Below are positions 28,550 to 37,177 of a stretch of DNA of 64,000 bases, piece after piece. Below the pieces are notes generated by a model. The model saw nothing but the letters and a program-made list of their open reading frames with translations, did no database searches and was not told the origin of the DNA. Origin of the DNA: Marivita geojedonensis. Its GTDB lineage: Bacteria; Pseudomonadota; Alphaproteobacteria; Rhodobacterales; Rhodobacteraceae. The stretch spans positions 310,001 through 374,000 of the forward strand of contig NZ_JFKC01000001.1 of assembly GCF_002115805.1 (NCBI RefSeq), read 5' to 3'. Position 1 is the first letter of the stretch; every line of letters starts with the position of its first letter. Position numbers and translations under genes: made by a program.

Positions 28550-29560
28550 TTGGGAGTGGTGCAACGATACGGTCTCAGGCTCCAGCGGAAACGCTGGAGG
28601 CTTCGCGCGTTTCGAAAACGTCGCGAACTCAAGCCTGTGACCAATCGCACAGATCAGATCCGCAAGAACGATATCCTGCTGTTCTGCACCCTGCGAAACG
28701 AAGGTATCAGGCTTCCCTACTTTCTGAAGTATTATCGGGACATGGGTGTGTCCCATTTCTTTTTTGTGGACAACGATAGCACGGACGGCAGCGCAGAGCT
28801 TCTGGCCGAGCAGCCGGACGTGTCCGTCTGGCATACCCGCAAGAGCTACAAACGCGCCAGGTTTGGCATCGACTGGATGAACTGGCTGCTCCGGCGTTAC
28901 GGCCACGACCACTGGTGCCTTACGGTCGATCCGGATGAGCTTTTCGTCTACCCGTTCTGCGACTCCCGCCCACTGCCCGCGCTGACCGACTGGCTGGAAG
29001 CCTCGTCGATCAAATCGTTCAGCGCGATGCTTCTGGACATGTATCCCAAGGGCCGCATCGACGCAGTGCCTTACCAGGCCGGTCAAAACCCACTCGAAAT
29101 TGCTTCCTGGTTCGACTCGGGAAACTACACGCTCAAGCGCAATCACCTCTTGGGAAATCTCTGGATACAGGGCGGTGCGCGCGCACGAGTGTTCTTCCCC
29201 GATCAACCGGAAGCCGCGCCCGCCCTGAACAAAATCCCGCTGGTGAAATGGCACCACCGCTACACCTATGTCAGTTCGACACACATGCTGTTGCCGCGTG
29301 GCTTGAATTACGTCTATGACGAATGGGGCGGGGAAAAAGCATCGGGCGCGCTGTTGCACACCAAATTCCTCAGCACGTTCAATGATAAAGCCATGGAAGA
29401 GCTGAAGCGTCGCGAACACTACGCGGGCAGTCTCGAATATGTGGCCTACGCGAACGCGCTTCAGGATCATCCTGATCTTTGGTGCAAGTGGTCCGAGAAA
29501 TACATCAATTGGCGGCAGCTTGAAATTCTGGGCCTCATGTCGATGGGCAACTGGGCATGA
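28550..29560 (+). CDS. Glycosyltransferase family 2-like protein (Glyco_tranf_2_4 type)
   Basis: About 336 residues. The N-terminal region is very basic (residues 1-30), then a GT-A fold: LLFCTLRNEGIRLPYFLKYYRDMGV, FFFVDNDSTDGSAELL and the metal-binding DPDELF (in WCLTVDPDELFVY). This pattern (NE..R...FL..Y...GV) marks the PF13704-type enzymes that often sit in bacterial glycan and LPS clusters. An in-frame stop at 28544 limits the start to TTG 28550 or GTG 28556/28559; none has ideal spacing. Its last 4 nt overlap the next gene (ATGA). Confidence 0.82.
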   Translation: MGVVQRYGLRLQRKRWRLRAFRKRRELKPVTNRTDQIRKNDILLFCTLRNEGIRLPYFLKYYRDMGVSHFFFVDNDSTDGSAELLAEQPDVSVWHTRKSYKRARFGIDWMNWLLRRYGHDHWCLTVDPDELFVYPFCDSRPLPALTDWLEASSIKSFSAMLLDMYPKGRIDAVPYQAGQNPLEIASWFDSGNYTLKRNHLLGNLWIQGGARARVFFPDQPEAAPALNKIPLVKWHHRYTYVSSTHMLLPRGLNYVYDEWGGEKASGALLHTKFLSTFNDKAMEELKRREHYAGSLEYVAYANALQDHPDLWCKWSEKYINWRQLEILGLMSMGNWA

Positions 29561-31263
29561 GCATCGGAATTGTCATGTTGGCGCACACCGCGCTGCACAG
29601 GGCAGAGCAGGTCGCGCGGCATTGGACCAAGGCAGGCTGCCCGGTCGTGATCCATGTCGATCAGGTGGTTTCCCCAAAACGCTACCGCATCTTCACCGAG
29701 CGTCTGAGCGACGACCCCCTGATCCGGTTCTCTAAAAGGCATCGGTGCGATTGGGGGTCATGGGGCCTCGTCGCAGCAAGTCAGGATGCGAGCGAGCTGA
29801 TGCTGACCGGGTTCGAGGACGTCAGCCATGTCTATCTGACTTCGGGATCCTGCCTGCCGCTGCGCCCGGTTCAGGAACTGATCGACTATCTCAAGGCAAG
29901 ACCCCGCACAGATCACATCGAAAGCGCGACAACTGCCGATGTCCCCTGGACGGTGGGCGGACTCGATGAGGAACGGTTCACCATGCGGTTTCCGTTTTCA
30001 TGGCGCCGGAACCGGTATCTGTTCGACCGCTTCGTAGAGTTGCAGCGCAAGCTCGGCTACACGCGCAAGATTCCCGACGGCCTGACCCCGCATATGGGCA
30101 GCCAATGGTGGTGCCTGACGCGGCAAACGCTCTCATCGATCCTGCAGGACCCGAAACGCAAGGTCTATGACCGGTACTTCCGCCATGTCTGGATCCCGGA
30201 TGAAAGCTACTTCCAGACGCTCTCGCGGCTTTATTCGACCAGCATCATCAGTCGCTCACTGACCCTTTCCAAATTCGATTTTCAGGGAAAGCCACACATC
30301 TTTTATGATGACCATCTTCAACTGCTGCGCCGCTCAGATTGTTTTGTCGCGCGAAAAATCTGGCACAGTGCAGATCGTCTCTACGAGACATTCCTGAATC
30401 CGAAACCCGGAGAACTCAGCCGTCAGGAGCCCAACCCCGGCAAAATCGACCGCATCTTCGCAAAGGCTGTGGACCGCCGGACCCGGGGCCGACCCGGGCT
30501 CTACATGCAAAGCCGTTTTCCAAACGAAGACTGGGAAAACGGTGTGACGGCTGCCAAATATTCGGTGTTTCAGGGCTTTACGGAACTGTTTACCGATTTT
30601 GAGCCGTGGCTGGCCCAAGTCACCGGCGCGCGGGTACACGGACATCTTTTCGCACCTGACCGGGCCCACTTTGCAGAAGGCCAAACGGTCATGAATGGCG
30701 CGCTGTCGGACAACGCCACCCTGCGCGACTATGATCCAAAGATGTTTCTGACCAACCTGCTCTGGAACACGCGCGGGGAACGGCAATGCTTCCAGCTTGG
30801 CCCCAAGAGCACACCCAACGTTGTCTGGGACATTGCCAAAGACCCGAATGCGCAGGTTTCGGTCATCAGCGGCGCGTGGGCCATTCCGCTGTTTCAGTCC
30901 AACCGGACTTTCGGGGAATTACGGAAAGAGGCCGCGCAGATGCAGAAGATCGAAACCCAGATGTTGGACGCGCTGAGATCTCCCTACTCGAAATGCCGCA
31001 AACGGATCTGGACGATGGCCGAATTCATCGAAGCCCCGATGGAAGCCATTCAGGTCATCGTGGATGAAATCGGGTTTCAGCCCAACCGCCGTCTGACCAC
31101 TGCGCCCACGATGGTCGATTTGGCTGGCTTTGGACAGTTCCTGCAGAACCTCAAGAACCAGGGCATGCACCCATACCTGATGGGGGATTTCCCCGCAGAC
31201 CCGATCACACCCGCTTCGCTGCGAGATACACAGCGTCCGCGGCCCTATCTGGTGAAGAAATAA
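29557..31263 (+). CDS. GT14-like (beta-1,6-N-acetylglucosaminyltransferase / xylosyltransferase-type) protein with large C-terminal domain
   Basis: This 568-residue protein resembles the core-2/I-branching family in residues 1-280: IVMLAHTALHRAEQVARHW, the DWGSWGLVAASQDASELML segment (paralogue: CGWGEWSLVQATLYAV), HVYLTSGSCLPLRP, GSQWWCLTRQT and WIPDESYFQTL. That set defines bacterial GT14-type enzymes. The last 280 residues form a separate domain I do not recognise (DUF5927-like by length and position). The paralogue lies on the minus strand at 53028-54605. It overlaps the preceding gene by 4 nt and precedes the sulfotransferase by 3 nt, so the two are probably translated together on one glycan. 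Donor and acceptor unknown. Confidence 0.83.
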   Translation: MSIGIVMLAHTALHRAEQVARHWTKAGCPVVIHVDQVVSPKRYRIFTERLSDDPLIRFSKRHRCDWGSWGLVAASQDASELMLTGFEDVSHVYLTSGSCLPLRPVQELIDYLKARPRTDHIESATTADVPWTVGGLDEERFTMRFPFSWRRNRYLFDRFVELQRKLGYTRKIPDGLTPHMGSQWWCLTRQTLSSILQDPKRKVYDRYFRHVWIPDESYFQTLSRLYSTSIISRSLTLSKFDFQGKPHIFYDDHLQLLRRSDCFVARKIWHSADRLYETFLNPKPGELSRQEPNPGKIDRIFAKAVDRRTRGRPGLYMQSRFPNEDWENGVTAAKYSVFQGFTELFTDFEPWLAQVTGARVHGHLFAPDRAHFAEGQTVMNGALSDNATLRDYDPKMFLTNLLWNTRGERQCFQLGPKSTPNVVWDIAKDPNAQVSVISGAWAIPLFQSNRTFGELRKEAAQMQKIETQMLDALRSPYSKCRKRIWTMAEFIEAPMEAIQVIVDEIGFQPNRRLTTAPTMVDLAGFGQFLQNLKNQGMHPYLMGDFPADPITPASLRDTQRPRPYLVKK

Positions 31264-31266
31264 GTC

Positions 31267-32703
31267 GTGGCCGGACCGTTCGATCACTTCGTCGTTTTCG
31301 CCGAAATGCGAACCGGCTCGAACCTGCTTGAGGATTACCTCAACCAGATCGACGGCATTGCGTGCCACGGCGAAGCGTTCAATCCGAATTTCATTGGATA
31401 TCCGAACCGCGATGACATTCTTGGCGTGACCCAGCGCCAACGCGAGGACAACCCGGAACGCCTGCTGCGGGCGATCAAATCAAAGAGCGCAGGGCTTGGC
31501 GGGTTTCGATATTTTCACGACCACGACCCGCGGGTTCTGTCGGCAATCCTCGCAGACCCGAGATGTGCAAAGATCGTGCTTACGCGCAATCCGGTGGACA
31601 GCTACGTCAGCCTCAAGATCGCACGTGCAACGGATCAGTGGAAGCTGACCAATGTCACCAACCGCAAGGCGGCGCAGGCCCATTTCGATCTGCACGAATT
31701 TGAACGCCATGTTGGAACAATGCAGAGCTTCCAGCTCGAGATCATGCGGGCATTGCAGGTCACCGGGCAAACCGCGTTCTACATTGGTTATGACGATCTC
31801 CACGACACCGAGATCCTAAGCGGCCTGGCAGGATGGCTGGGGGTGCCCACGGTGCCTGATGCCTTTCAGAGCAATCTGAAACCCCAGAACCCAGAACCCT
31901 TGTCGGACAAGGTCGCAAACTTCGATCGGATGGTTGCCGCACTGAGCGCATTTGACCGCTTCGACCTTACCCGCACTCCGAATTTCGAACCTCGACGCGG
32001 GCCGGTGGTGCCCGCCTACGTGGCCTGCGCGCGGCACCCACTGCTTTTCATGCCGGTCCGATCAGGGCCTGGGAGCCAAGTCGTCACTTGGATGAAAGCA
32101 CTGGATGGGGGCACGTCCGAGTTGGTCGGGGACTTCAACCAGAAATCTCTGCGCGGCTGGATGCAGAACAACCCCGGACACCGCCGCTTCACTGTAGTGC
32201 GGCACCCATTGGCACGCGCACATGCCGCGTTCTGCGACCGTATTCTGAACACCGGACCGGGCAGCTTTGCAAAGATCCGTCAGCAGCTGATCCGTTTTCA
32301 CGGGCTCAACCTTCCGGATGATCCCACAGATCCGGGATATGACATACACGCCCACCGGGAGGCATTTGCGACTTTCCTGACCTTTCTCAAATCGAATCTG
32401 AACGGACAGACAAGCATTCGTGTGGATGCACACTGGGCCAGCCAGGTTGCGTGTCTTCAGGGAATGGCCGATTTCTGTCTGCCGGATCATCTGATACGCG
32501 AAGAGGACGTGGGCGAAGCACTGCCACAGCTTGCCACATCCCTGGGGATCAGTCAGGTTCCGCCGCTGCCTGCAGGCACTGATCACCAAACGCGCCTTGC
32601 CGCAATCTATGAACCGCGCCTGGAAAGGCTCTGCCGAGACGCGTATCCACGCGACTACATGATGCTCGGTTTCTCGGATTTCGACACGAAAAACCCCGCC
32701 TGA
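31267..32703 (+). CDS. Tandem double-domain sulfotransferase
   Basis: This 478-residue protein has two sulfotransferase-like halves. The first (1-245) has the PAPS 5'-phosphosulfate loop EMRTGSN (13-19) and the 3'-phosphate motif LTRNPVDSYVS (105-115), like Stf0-type enzymes. The second (about 250-478) repeats the pattern with PVRSGPGS (263-270) and VVRHPLARAHAAF (310-322), like Sulfotransfer_2 proteins. Full duplication in one chain is uncommon. It starts with GTG at 31267, 3 nt after the GT14-like gene, and closes the cluster at a bidirectional terminator. Likely role: transfer of sulfate from PAPS to glycan acceptors. Whether both halves are active cannot be told. Confidence 0.85.
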   Translation: MAGPFDHFVVFAEMRTGSNLLEDYLNQIDGIACHGEAFNPNFIGYPNRDDILGVTQRQREDNPERLLRAIKSKSAGLGGFRYFHDHDPRVLSAILADPRCAKIVLTRNPVDSYVSLKIARATDQWKLTNVTNRKAAQAHFDLHEFERHVGTMQSFQLEIMRALQVTGQTAFYIGYDDLHDTEILSGLAGWLGVPTVPDAFQSNLKPQNPEPLSDKVANFDRMVAALSAFDRFDLTRTPNFEPRRGPVVPAYVACARHPLLFMPVRSGPGSQVVTWMKALDGGTSELVGDFNQKSLRGWMQNNPGHRRFTVVRHPLARAHAAFCDRILNTGPGSFAKIRQQLIRFHGLNLPDDPTDPGYDIHAHREAFATFLTFLKSNLNGQTSIRVDAHWASQVACLQGMADFCLPDHLIREEDVGEALPQLATSLGISQVPPLPAGTDHQTRLAAIYEPRLERLCRDAYPRDYMMLGFSDFDTKNPA

Positions 32704-32713
32704 GCGGGGTTTT
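32690..32713. terminator. Bidirectional intrinsic terminator
   Basis: A perfect 10-bp stem AAAACCCCGC/GCGGGGTTTT (32690-32699 with 32704-32713) with loop CTGA has A and T tails on either side. It ends the glycan operon and, on the minus strand, the ptsN transcript. It overlaps the sulfotransferase stop. Confidence 0.9.
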
Positions 32714-32715
32714 CA

Positions 32716-33180
32716 CTATGCAGCCTGAACCGCGGCGGCTTCTGTGATGATCGTATGCAGGGTCGCCGGATCAGGATTGGCCCGCAGTTTGGCGCAGAAA
32801 TTCTGATCCCGCAAAGTCCGCGACACCAGCGCCAATGCCTTAAGGTGCTCCACCCCTGCATCTTCCGGCGCAAAAAGCGCAAAGATCACGTCTACCGGTT
32901 GACGATCCACTGCTTCGAAATCGATAGGCTTCTCAAGCAGGATGAACACACCAACCACCTCGTCCACGCCATCAAGCCGGGCATGTGGCAGGGCAACGCC
33001 ATGGCCCACACCGGTGGGGCCAAGGCTTTCGCGCTCAAGCAGCGCCTCAACCGCGCGCTGTGCAGAGATGCCATAAGCGACCTCTGCGACATCCGCGATG
33101 TCATGCATCAAACGCTTCTTGCTGGATGCAGTTGTGACGGCCTTAACGGCCTTGGAATTCAACAGATCTGCAAATTTCAT
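32716..33180 (-). CDS. ptsN: Nitrogen-regulatory PTS EIIA component (EIIA-Ntr)
   Basis: This 154-residue phosphocarrier belongs to the regulatory PTS-Ntr phosphorelay (PtsP-NPr-PtsN), which links nitrogen, potassium and carbon status to regulators rather than transporting sugar. The phospho-accepting His66 is in HGVALPHARL. The PTS_EIIA_2 fold is visible throughout, for example FILLEKPIDF and HLKALALVSRTL. It is the last gene of the lptC-lptA-lptB-hpf-ptsN order, 42 nt after hpf. Confidence 0.95.
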   Translation of the reverse strand: MKFADLLNSKAVKAVTTASSKKRLMHDIADVAEVAYGISAQRAVEALLERESLGPTGVGHGVALPHARLDGVDEVVGVFILLEKPIDFEAVDRQPVDVIFALFAPEDAGVEHLKALALVSRTLRDQNFCAKLRANPDPATLHTIITEAAAVQAA

Positions 33181-33222
33181 GTGCTGCTCGTTTTGTGGAC
33201 GTGTCCGCCCGTATGTCCGAGA

Positions 33223-33786
33223 TTATGGGTCGATCCAACCGATGTTCCCATCTTCCCTTCGATATACGACGTTTACCCCGTCCTTTTTGTCATTCCGGAA
33301 CACCAAGACTGGCAGTCCCGCTAACTCCATTTGCATCACCGCCTCGCCCACTGTCAGGGATGGAATCTTGGTCTCCATCTCGGCGACAATGATCGGTTGC
33401 AGCGATTCCGGCTCGTCGTCATGCGCGTCCGCTTCGCTGGCGAGGATATACGAGGATGCCCCAAAGAGTTCAACAGGTTCCGTACGGTCCTTGTGATGAT
33501 CCTTCAAACGCCGTTTGTAGCGGCGCAACTGCTTGTCCATTTTTTCACAACAGCCGTCGAACGCCGCATAGATTTCAGTCGCGTGCGCCTTGGCGGTCGC
33601 GTTCAAACCGGTCGACAGGTGTACCACCGTCTCACAAACAAATTCGTGCGCGCTCTTGGAAAAGATGACCGTCGCATCGGTCGGACGTCCGGCGTATTTG
33701 CCAAGCATCCCGTCCAATTCCGTCTTCACATGGGTCTGGAGCGCTTCCCCAACATCAATCTGTTTGCCGGTTATCTGGTAACGCAT
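33223..33786 (-). CDS. hpf: Long ribosome hibernation-promoting factor (HPF/RaiA)
   Basis: This 187-residue protein is the long form: an N-terminal S30AE domain (about 1-105: MRYQITGKQIDVGEALQTHV, then the basic RRYKRRLKDHHK) that blocks the mRNA/tRNA channel, and a C-terminal dimerisation domain (about 130-187: SLTVGEAVMQMELAGLPVLVF ending GNIGWIDP) that pairs 70S ribosomes into 100S. The start at 33786 follows AAAAAGGA. Confidence 0.95.
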   Translation of the reverse strand: MRYQITGKQIDVGEALQTHVKTELDGMLGKYAGRPTDATVIFSKSAHEFVCETVVHLSTGLNATAKAHATEIYAAFDGCCEKMDKQLRRYKRRLKDHHKDRTEPVELFGASSYILASEADAHDDEPESLQPIIVAEMETKIPSLTVGEAVMQMELAGLPVLVFRNDKKDGVNVVYRREDGNIGWIDP

Positions 33787-33956
33787 AGGATATCCTTTTT
33801 ATTGTTTTAGTTCTGCAGCAGAACAGCTCCGGTGAAACCGGTGGTGCGTTCAGCTGCAAAAGGAATCTGGCGTAGGGACCGTTGTGTTTCATTGTCCAGC
33901 CGCGGTGGCAGGCAGAGCGGAAATTGACGGTCTGAGTCTTCAAACGCCATACCGCC

Positions 33957-33985
33957 ATTTCAATCCTGCTGCGGCTGCGTGTCAA
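33957..33985 (-). promoter_or_regulatory. Predicted sigma-70 promoter of hpf
   Basis: On the minus strand, TTGACA (33985-33980) and TGAAAT (33962-33957) are 17 bp apart in the 224-bp gap between lptB and hpf. The implied leader is about 165 nt and contains two small perfect hairpins: CCGGT/ACCGG around 33829-33841 and GTTCTGC/GCAGAAC at 33810-33824. Confidence 0.45.
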
Positions 33986-34010
33986 TCATTTCCGTCACAG
34001 GTTGCAGGAA

Positions 34011-34769
34011 TTATCCGATGCGGAAACTGTCGCCCAGATAGACCCTGCGCACGTTCTCGTTCCGAACCACCTCATCCGGAGATCCTGACATCAGCACCTT
34101 GCCATCGTGCAGAATGTACGCCCGGTCCACGATCTCGAGCGTTTCGCGCACATTGTGGTCCGTGATCAGAACGCCGATTCCCCGTTTCTTGAGATCAGCC
34201 ACCAAATGCCGAATGTCACCAACGCTGATCGGATCCACCCCTGCAAACGGTTCATCAAGCAGCAGATACTTCGGATCGGCTGCAAGGCACCGCGCGATTT
34301 CTACCCGTCGCCGTTCCCCGCCAGACAACGCGAGCGCAGGCGCACGGCGCAAGTGTTCGATGGAAAATTCGCCCAGCAGTTCTTCAAGCCGTTCGCGCCG
34401 TTTGTGGCGATCCGGTTGGCTGATATCGAGAATGGCGCTGATATTGTCTTCGACGCTCATGCCCCGGAAGATCGACATTTCCTGAGGAAGATAGCCAATG
34501 CCCATCCGCGCGCGTCGATACATCGGCAGGTAGGTCACATCCTGCCCGTCTATCAAAACCTGACCCGCTTCGGGGTTCACAAGCCCGGCAATCGCGTAAA
34601 ACGATGTCGTCTTGCCGCTTCCGTTCGGTCCGAGCAACGCAACTACCTCGCCGCGCTGCACCTCAAGAGAGACATCGCGGATCACCACGCGCTTCTTGTA
34701 ACTTTTGCGAAGATGCCGGACGACCAGCCCGCTCTGGCCCTCGGTCACGGACAGATTGGGCGCGGCCAT
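34011..34769 (-). CDS. lptB: LPS export ABC transporter ATP-binding protein LptB
   Basis: This 252-residue cytoplasmic ATPase powers LPS extraction by LptFGC. Walker A GPNGSGKT, signature [13 protein letters not shown], Walker [14 protein letters not shown] and the H-loop [10 protein letters not shown] are all intact. The ATG at 34769 overlaps the lptA stop as TGATG; a TTG one codon earlier is the alternative. The rpoN gene that follows lptB in many proteobacteria is absent here; a 224-bp gap leads to hpf instead. Confidence 0.96.
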   Translation of the reverse strand: MAAPNLSVTEGQSGLVVRHLRKSYKKRVVIRDVSLEVQRGEVVALLGPNGSGKTTSFYAIAGLVNPEAGQVLIDGQDVTYLPMYRRARMGIGYLPQEMSIFRGMSVEDNISAILDISQPDRHKRRERLEELLGEFSIEHLRRAPALALSGGERRRVEIARCLAADPKYLLLDEPFAGVDPISVGDIRHLVADLKKRGIGVLITDHNVRETLEIVDRAYILHDGKVLMSGSPDEVVRNENVRRVYLGDSFRIG

Positions 34770-35251
34770 CAATTGTGCCCCGACTGGAACACTGTCCGGA
34801 CCCGACCGTTCATCTGTGCCGTCCCGGCCTCAAGATCGACATCCATACTGTCGGAAACAAGTGTGTTCGCACCCTGGGTCAATAACACATTGCCAACCAT
34901 TCGGATTGTGCCCCGATTGACTTCATACTCTGCACTTTCGGCCTCTGCCGCCTGATCACCATTGACGAGGGTCACGCCGCCAGTTGCCTCAAGCCGTTCG
35001 ATGCCACTTTGGTTTTCAGTGTAATAGACCAAGACACGTGGCGCCGAGAGACGCATGTCGCCCTGACCAATGATGACATTTCCAGTGAACAGCGCCGATC
35101 CGTCGTTCTGGGAAACCGACAGCGCATCCGCACTCACTTCCACCGGCAGCGAGGTATCCTGCTGAACCGTTCCGAACGCCACCTCGGTGCCTTGGGCAAA
35201 CGCCGCTGGCGCAAGGCCAAGCAGCACAACGCTCATCACGGTTCGGATCAT
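34769..35251 (-). CDS. lptA: LPS transport periplasmic protein LptA
   Basis: This 160-residue periplasmic protein with a signal peptide (about 1-20, [15 protein letters not shown]) has an OstA-like beta-jellyroll: [25 protein letters not shown] is the typical LptA opening, with repeats such as [19 protein letters not shown]. It bridges LptC and LptD across the periplasm. It overlaps lptC and lptB by TGATG junctions at both ends, so the three are tightly coupled. A GTG one codon upstream is an alternative start. Confidence 0.93.
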   Translation of the reverse strand: MIRTVMSVVLLGLAPAAFAQGTEVAFGTVQQDTSLPVEVSADALSVSQNDGSALFTGNVIIGQGDMRLSAPRVLVYYTENQSGIERLEATGGVTLVNGDQAAEAESAEYEVNRGTIRMVGNVLLTQGANTLVSDSMDVDLEAGTAQMNGRVRTVFQSGHN

Positions 35252-35844
35252 CACTCAGCCTCGTTTGGTTGCGGCGTGTATACCAGTTTTACCCCGTCCG
35301 TGAACAGCAACTGAATGTCATTGGTGTCCGAAGATTCTTCCACCCGCAGCTTTCCTGCCGACAAGGTCAGCCCGGGTCCCGTCGCATCCACCGCTTCCGT
35401 GCTCTCGATCGCAACGCGGTCGATCTCGGCATTCAACCCGTTGGTGGTGACAGTATATCCCGAACTGCTTTCCAGAGTGACACCGTCCCGCAACAAGAGC
35501 ATATCACCTTCCTGCATCCGTCCGGTCCGCGCATCGATGGTGATCCGATTTCCATCGCGCACATCGATGACGGCGCGCAGGTCATCGGCAACCACTCCGG
35601 CACCATCTGAATCCAGCATCCGCGCCTGCCGCGCGGCCAGCGTCAAACCCTGACCGTTTTCCGTCGTCCCGGCATAGAATGGACTGCCGATCTGTTCCGT
35701 CTTGCTTGGATCGCCGCCACCGGACAGGACCGGAATGGTGGAAATCGGATCCGGGCCTCGCGAATAGAGAAAGATCGTGGACAGAAGGATCAATGCACCC
35801 AGAGGAAGCAGGATCTTCAACCATGCAATCAGGCGCGAATACAT
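35251..35844 (-). CDS. lptC: LPS export protein LptC
   Basis: This 197-residue protein has one N-terminal membrane anchor (about 5-27, LIAWLKILLPLGALILLSTIFLY) and a periplasmic LptC/OstA-like beta domain (ARMLDSDGAGVVADDLRAVI, then repeated strands). It receives LPS from LptFG and passes it to LptA. The start is the ATG at 35844 after GGATAGG; a longer frame upstream would add 17 residues that overlap the ribonuclease D stop. The order rnd-lptC-lptA-lptB is usual in alphaproteobacteria. Confidence 0.9.
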   Translation of the reverse strand: MYSRLIAWLKILLPLGALILLSTIFLYSRGPDPISTIPVLSGGGDPSKTEQIGSPFYAGTTENGQGLTLAARQARMLDSDGAGVVADDLRAVIDVRDGNRITIDARTGRMQEGDMLLLRDGVTLESSSGYTVTTNGLNAEIDRVAIESTEAVDATGPGLTLSAGKLRVEESSDTNDIQLLFTDGVKLVYTPQPNEAE

Positions 35845-35861
35845 CCTATCCGCCCATACGC

Positions 35862-36476
35862 TCAGGAATGCGCAAAAATATCGGTATCGGGCCAACCTGC
35901 GAGATCGAGATGCGCGCGCGTCGGCAGAAAGTCGAAACAGGCCTGCGCCAACTCTGCACGGCCCTCACGCTCAAGCATCGCCTGCAAAGCATCCCGAAGT
36001 TTGTGGAGGTAAAGCACATCGGACGCGGCGTATTCGATTTGCGCCGATGACAGGGCCTCGGCACCCCAGTCGCTGGACTGCTGTTGCTTTGAGATATCGA
36101 CGCCCAAAAGTTCCTGAAGCAAGACCTTCAATCCATGCCGGTCCGTATATGTCCGGACCAGGCGGCTGGCGATCTTGGTGCAGTAGACCGGCGCGGTCAC
36201 AACGCCAAACGCGTTCTCGAGCGCCGCGATGTCAAACCGTCCGAAATGAAACAGCTTGAGCACATTGGGATCGGTCAGCAGCCGTTCGAGATTGGGCGCA
36301 GAGGTCTGTCCTTTTTCGATCTGCACCAGATGCGCTGTTCCATCACCGCCCGAAAGCTGTACCACGCACAACCGATCACGGTGCGGGTGCAGCCCCATCG
36401 TTTCGCAATCGATGGCAACCTCCGGTCCTAGGTCCAGATCGTCGGGAAGATCGCGCAGGTAGACTTGGTGGGCCAT
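35862..36476 (-). CDS. rnd: Ribonuclease D-like DEDDy 3'-5' exonuclease (short form)
   Basis: This 204-residue exonuclease has the DEDD catalytic set: VAIDCETMGLHP (Exo I, Asp and Glu), LFHFGRFDIAAL (Exo II) and QIEYAASDVLYL (Exo III, Tyr and Asp). The C-terminal HRDC domains of E. coli RNase D are missing, which is the normal short form in alphaproteobacteria. Likely trims tRNA or other RNA 3' ends. It is the first gene of the lptCAB transcript, with a 17-nt gap to lptC. Confidence 0.88.
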   Translation of the reverse strand: MAHQVYLRDLPDDLDLGPEVAIDCETMGLHPHRDRLCVVQLSGGDGTAHLVQIEKGQTSAPNLERLLTDPNVLKLFHFGRFDIAALENAFGVVTAPVYCTKIASRLVRTYTDRHGLKVLLQELLGVDISKQQQSSDWGAEALSSAQIEYAASDVLYLHKLRDALQAMLEREGRAELAQACFDFLPTRAHLDLAGWPDTDIFAHS

Positions 36477-36881
36477 CAGAACCGTCCTTGCTCAACAGAC
36501 ATCGCTTGGCAGATAGTCTTTCGCCGGGCACGACGCAACCTGCCCCAGCTTTGCCCAAGTTTGACCCGATTCTCGGCATTTCGTCACGATTCGGCCCAAA
36601 TTGAGCGGACCGCGTCCCGGCACGTCGCCCAATTTCGGCCCAATATATTTCAATTTGTTTCACCCCGTGAGGTCCCAGAGATCCAACGCAACCTCCAAAA
36701 GCCGGGCGAAAGACAAAGCAATAACGGCGTATTCAGCATGCTTTATTGTTGCCAACTGGGGAACACTTGAAAACTGCCCAATACCCGGAACCAGCGCAAA
36801 AATGTTTCCACTGAAGAAACAGTATTGCGGAAAACCCGCCAATTAATCCCAATAATCGACGCTCTGGAAATCAATTCGTGG

Positions 36882-36895
36882 AATTCGGCCGAATT
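36882..36895. promoter_or_regulatory. 14-bp palindrome, candidate operator
   Basis: AATTCGGCCGAATT is a perfect palindrome, flanked by further AATTC motifs at 36873 and 36901. A regulator binding site is possible, but no family match is claimed. Confidence 0.4.
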
Positions 36896-37115
36896 GATCA
36901 GAATTCTTCGCCGCATATCCGACTTAAAAACTCAGCAAAAGCAAGCCTGAACCACCGCCCTGACAAGCTCCACGCATAAGAAACTGACGGATTGAACACG
37001 ATACGTAAAAAGTGATTAACCCTCACCTCCGCGCGAAAGCTCGACAAACGCACACTCGCTCATTGATTGATCAGTTCATGGGAATACACGCAAAAGTTTC
37101 CCCTCGATCTGAAAG

Positions 37116-37144
37116 TTGACCTAATTACGGCAGAGCGTCATAAA
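37116..37144 (+). promoter_or_regulatory. Predicted promoter of the sugar transferase gene
   Basis: TTGACC (37116-37121) and CATAAA (37139-37144) are 17 bp apart. The implied leader of about 230 nt begins just before a hairpin. Confidence 0.4.
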
Positions 37145-37156
37145 CAAGCCATGTTT

Positions 37157-37177
37157 TGGCAGGCCACATTCCTGCCA
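37157..37177 (+). promoter_or_regulatory. Hairpin in the sugar transferase leader
   Basis: A perfect 7-bp stem TGGCAGG/CCTGCCA (37157-37163 with 37171-37177) has a 7-nt loop and no following T-run. It lies just downstream of the predicted promoter. Confidence 0.4.

Noticed and set aside
33810-33824. GTTC-N7-GAAC as a LexA site before hpf
   Set aside because: Alphaproteobacterial LexA sites are direct repeats (GTTC-N7-GTTC); this is an inverted repeat and forms a hairpin in the hpf leader instead.
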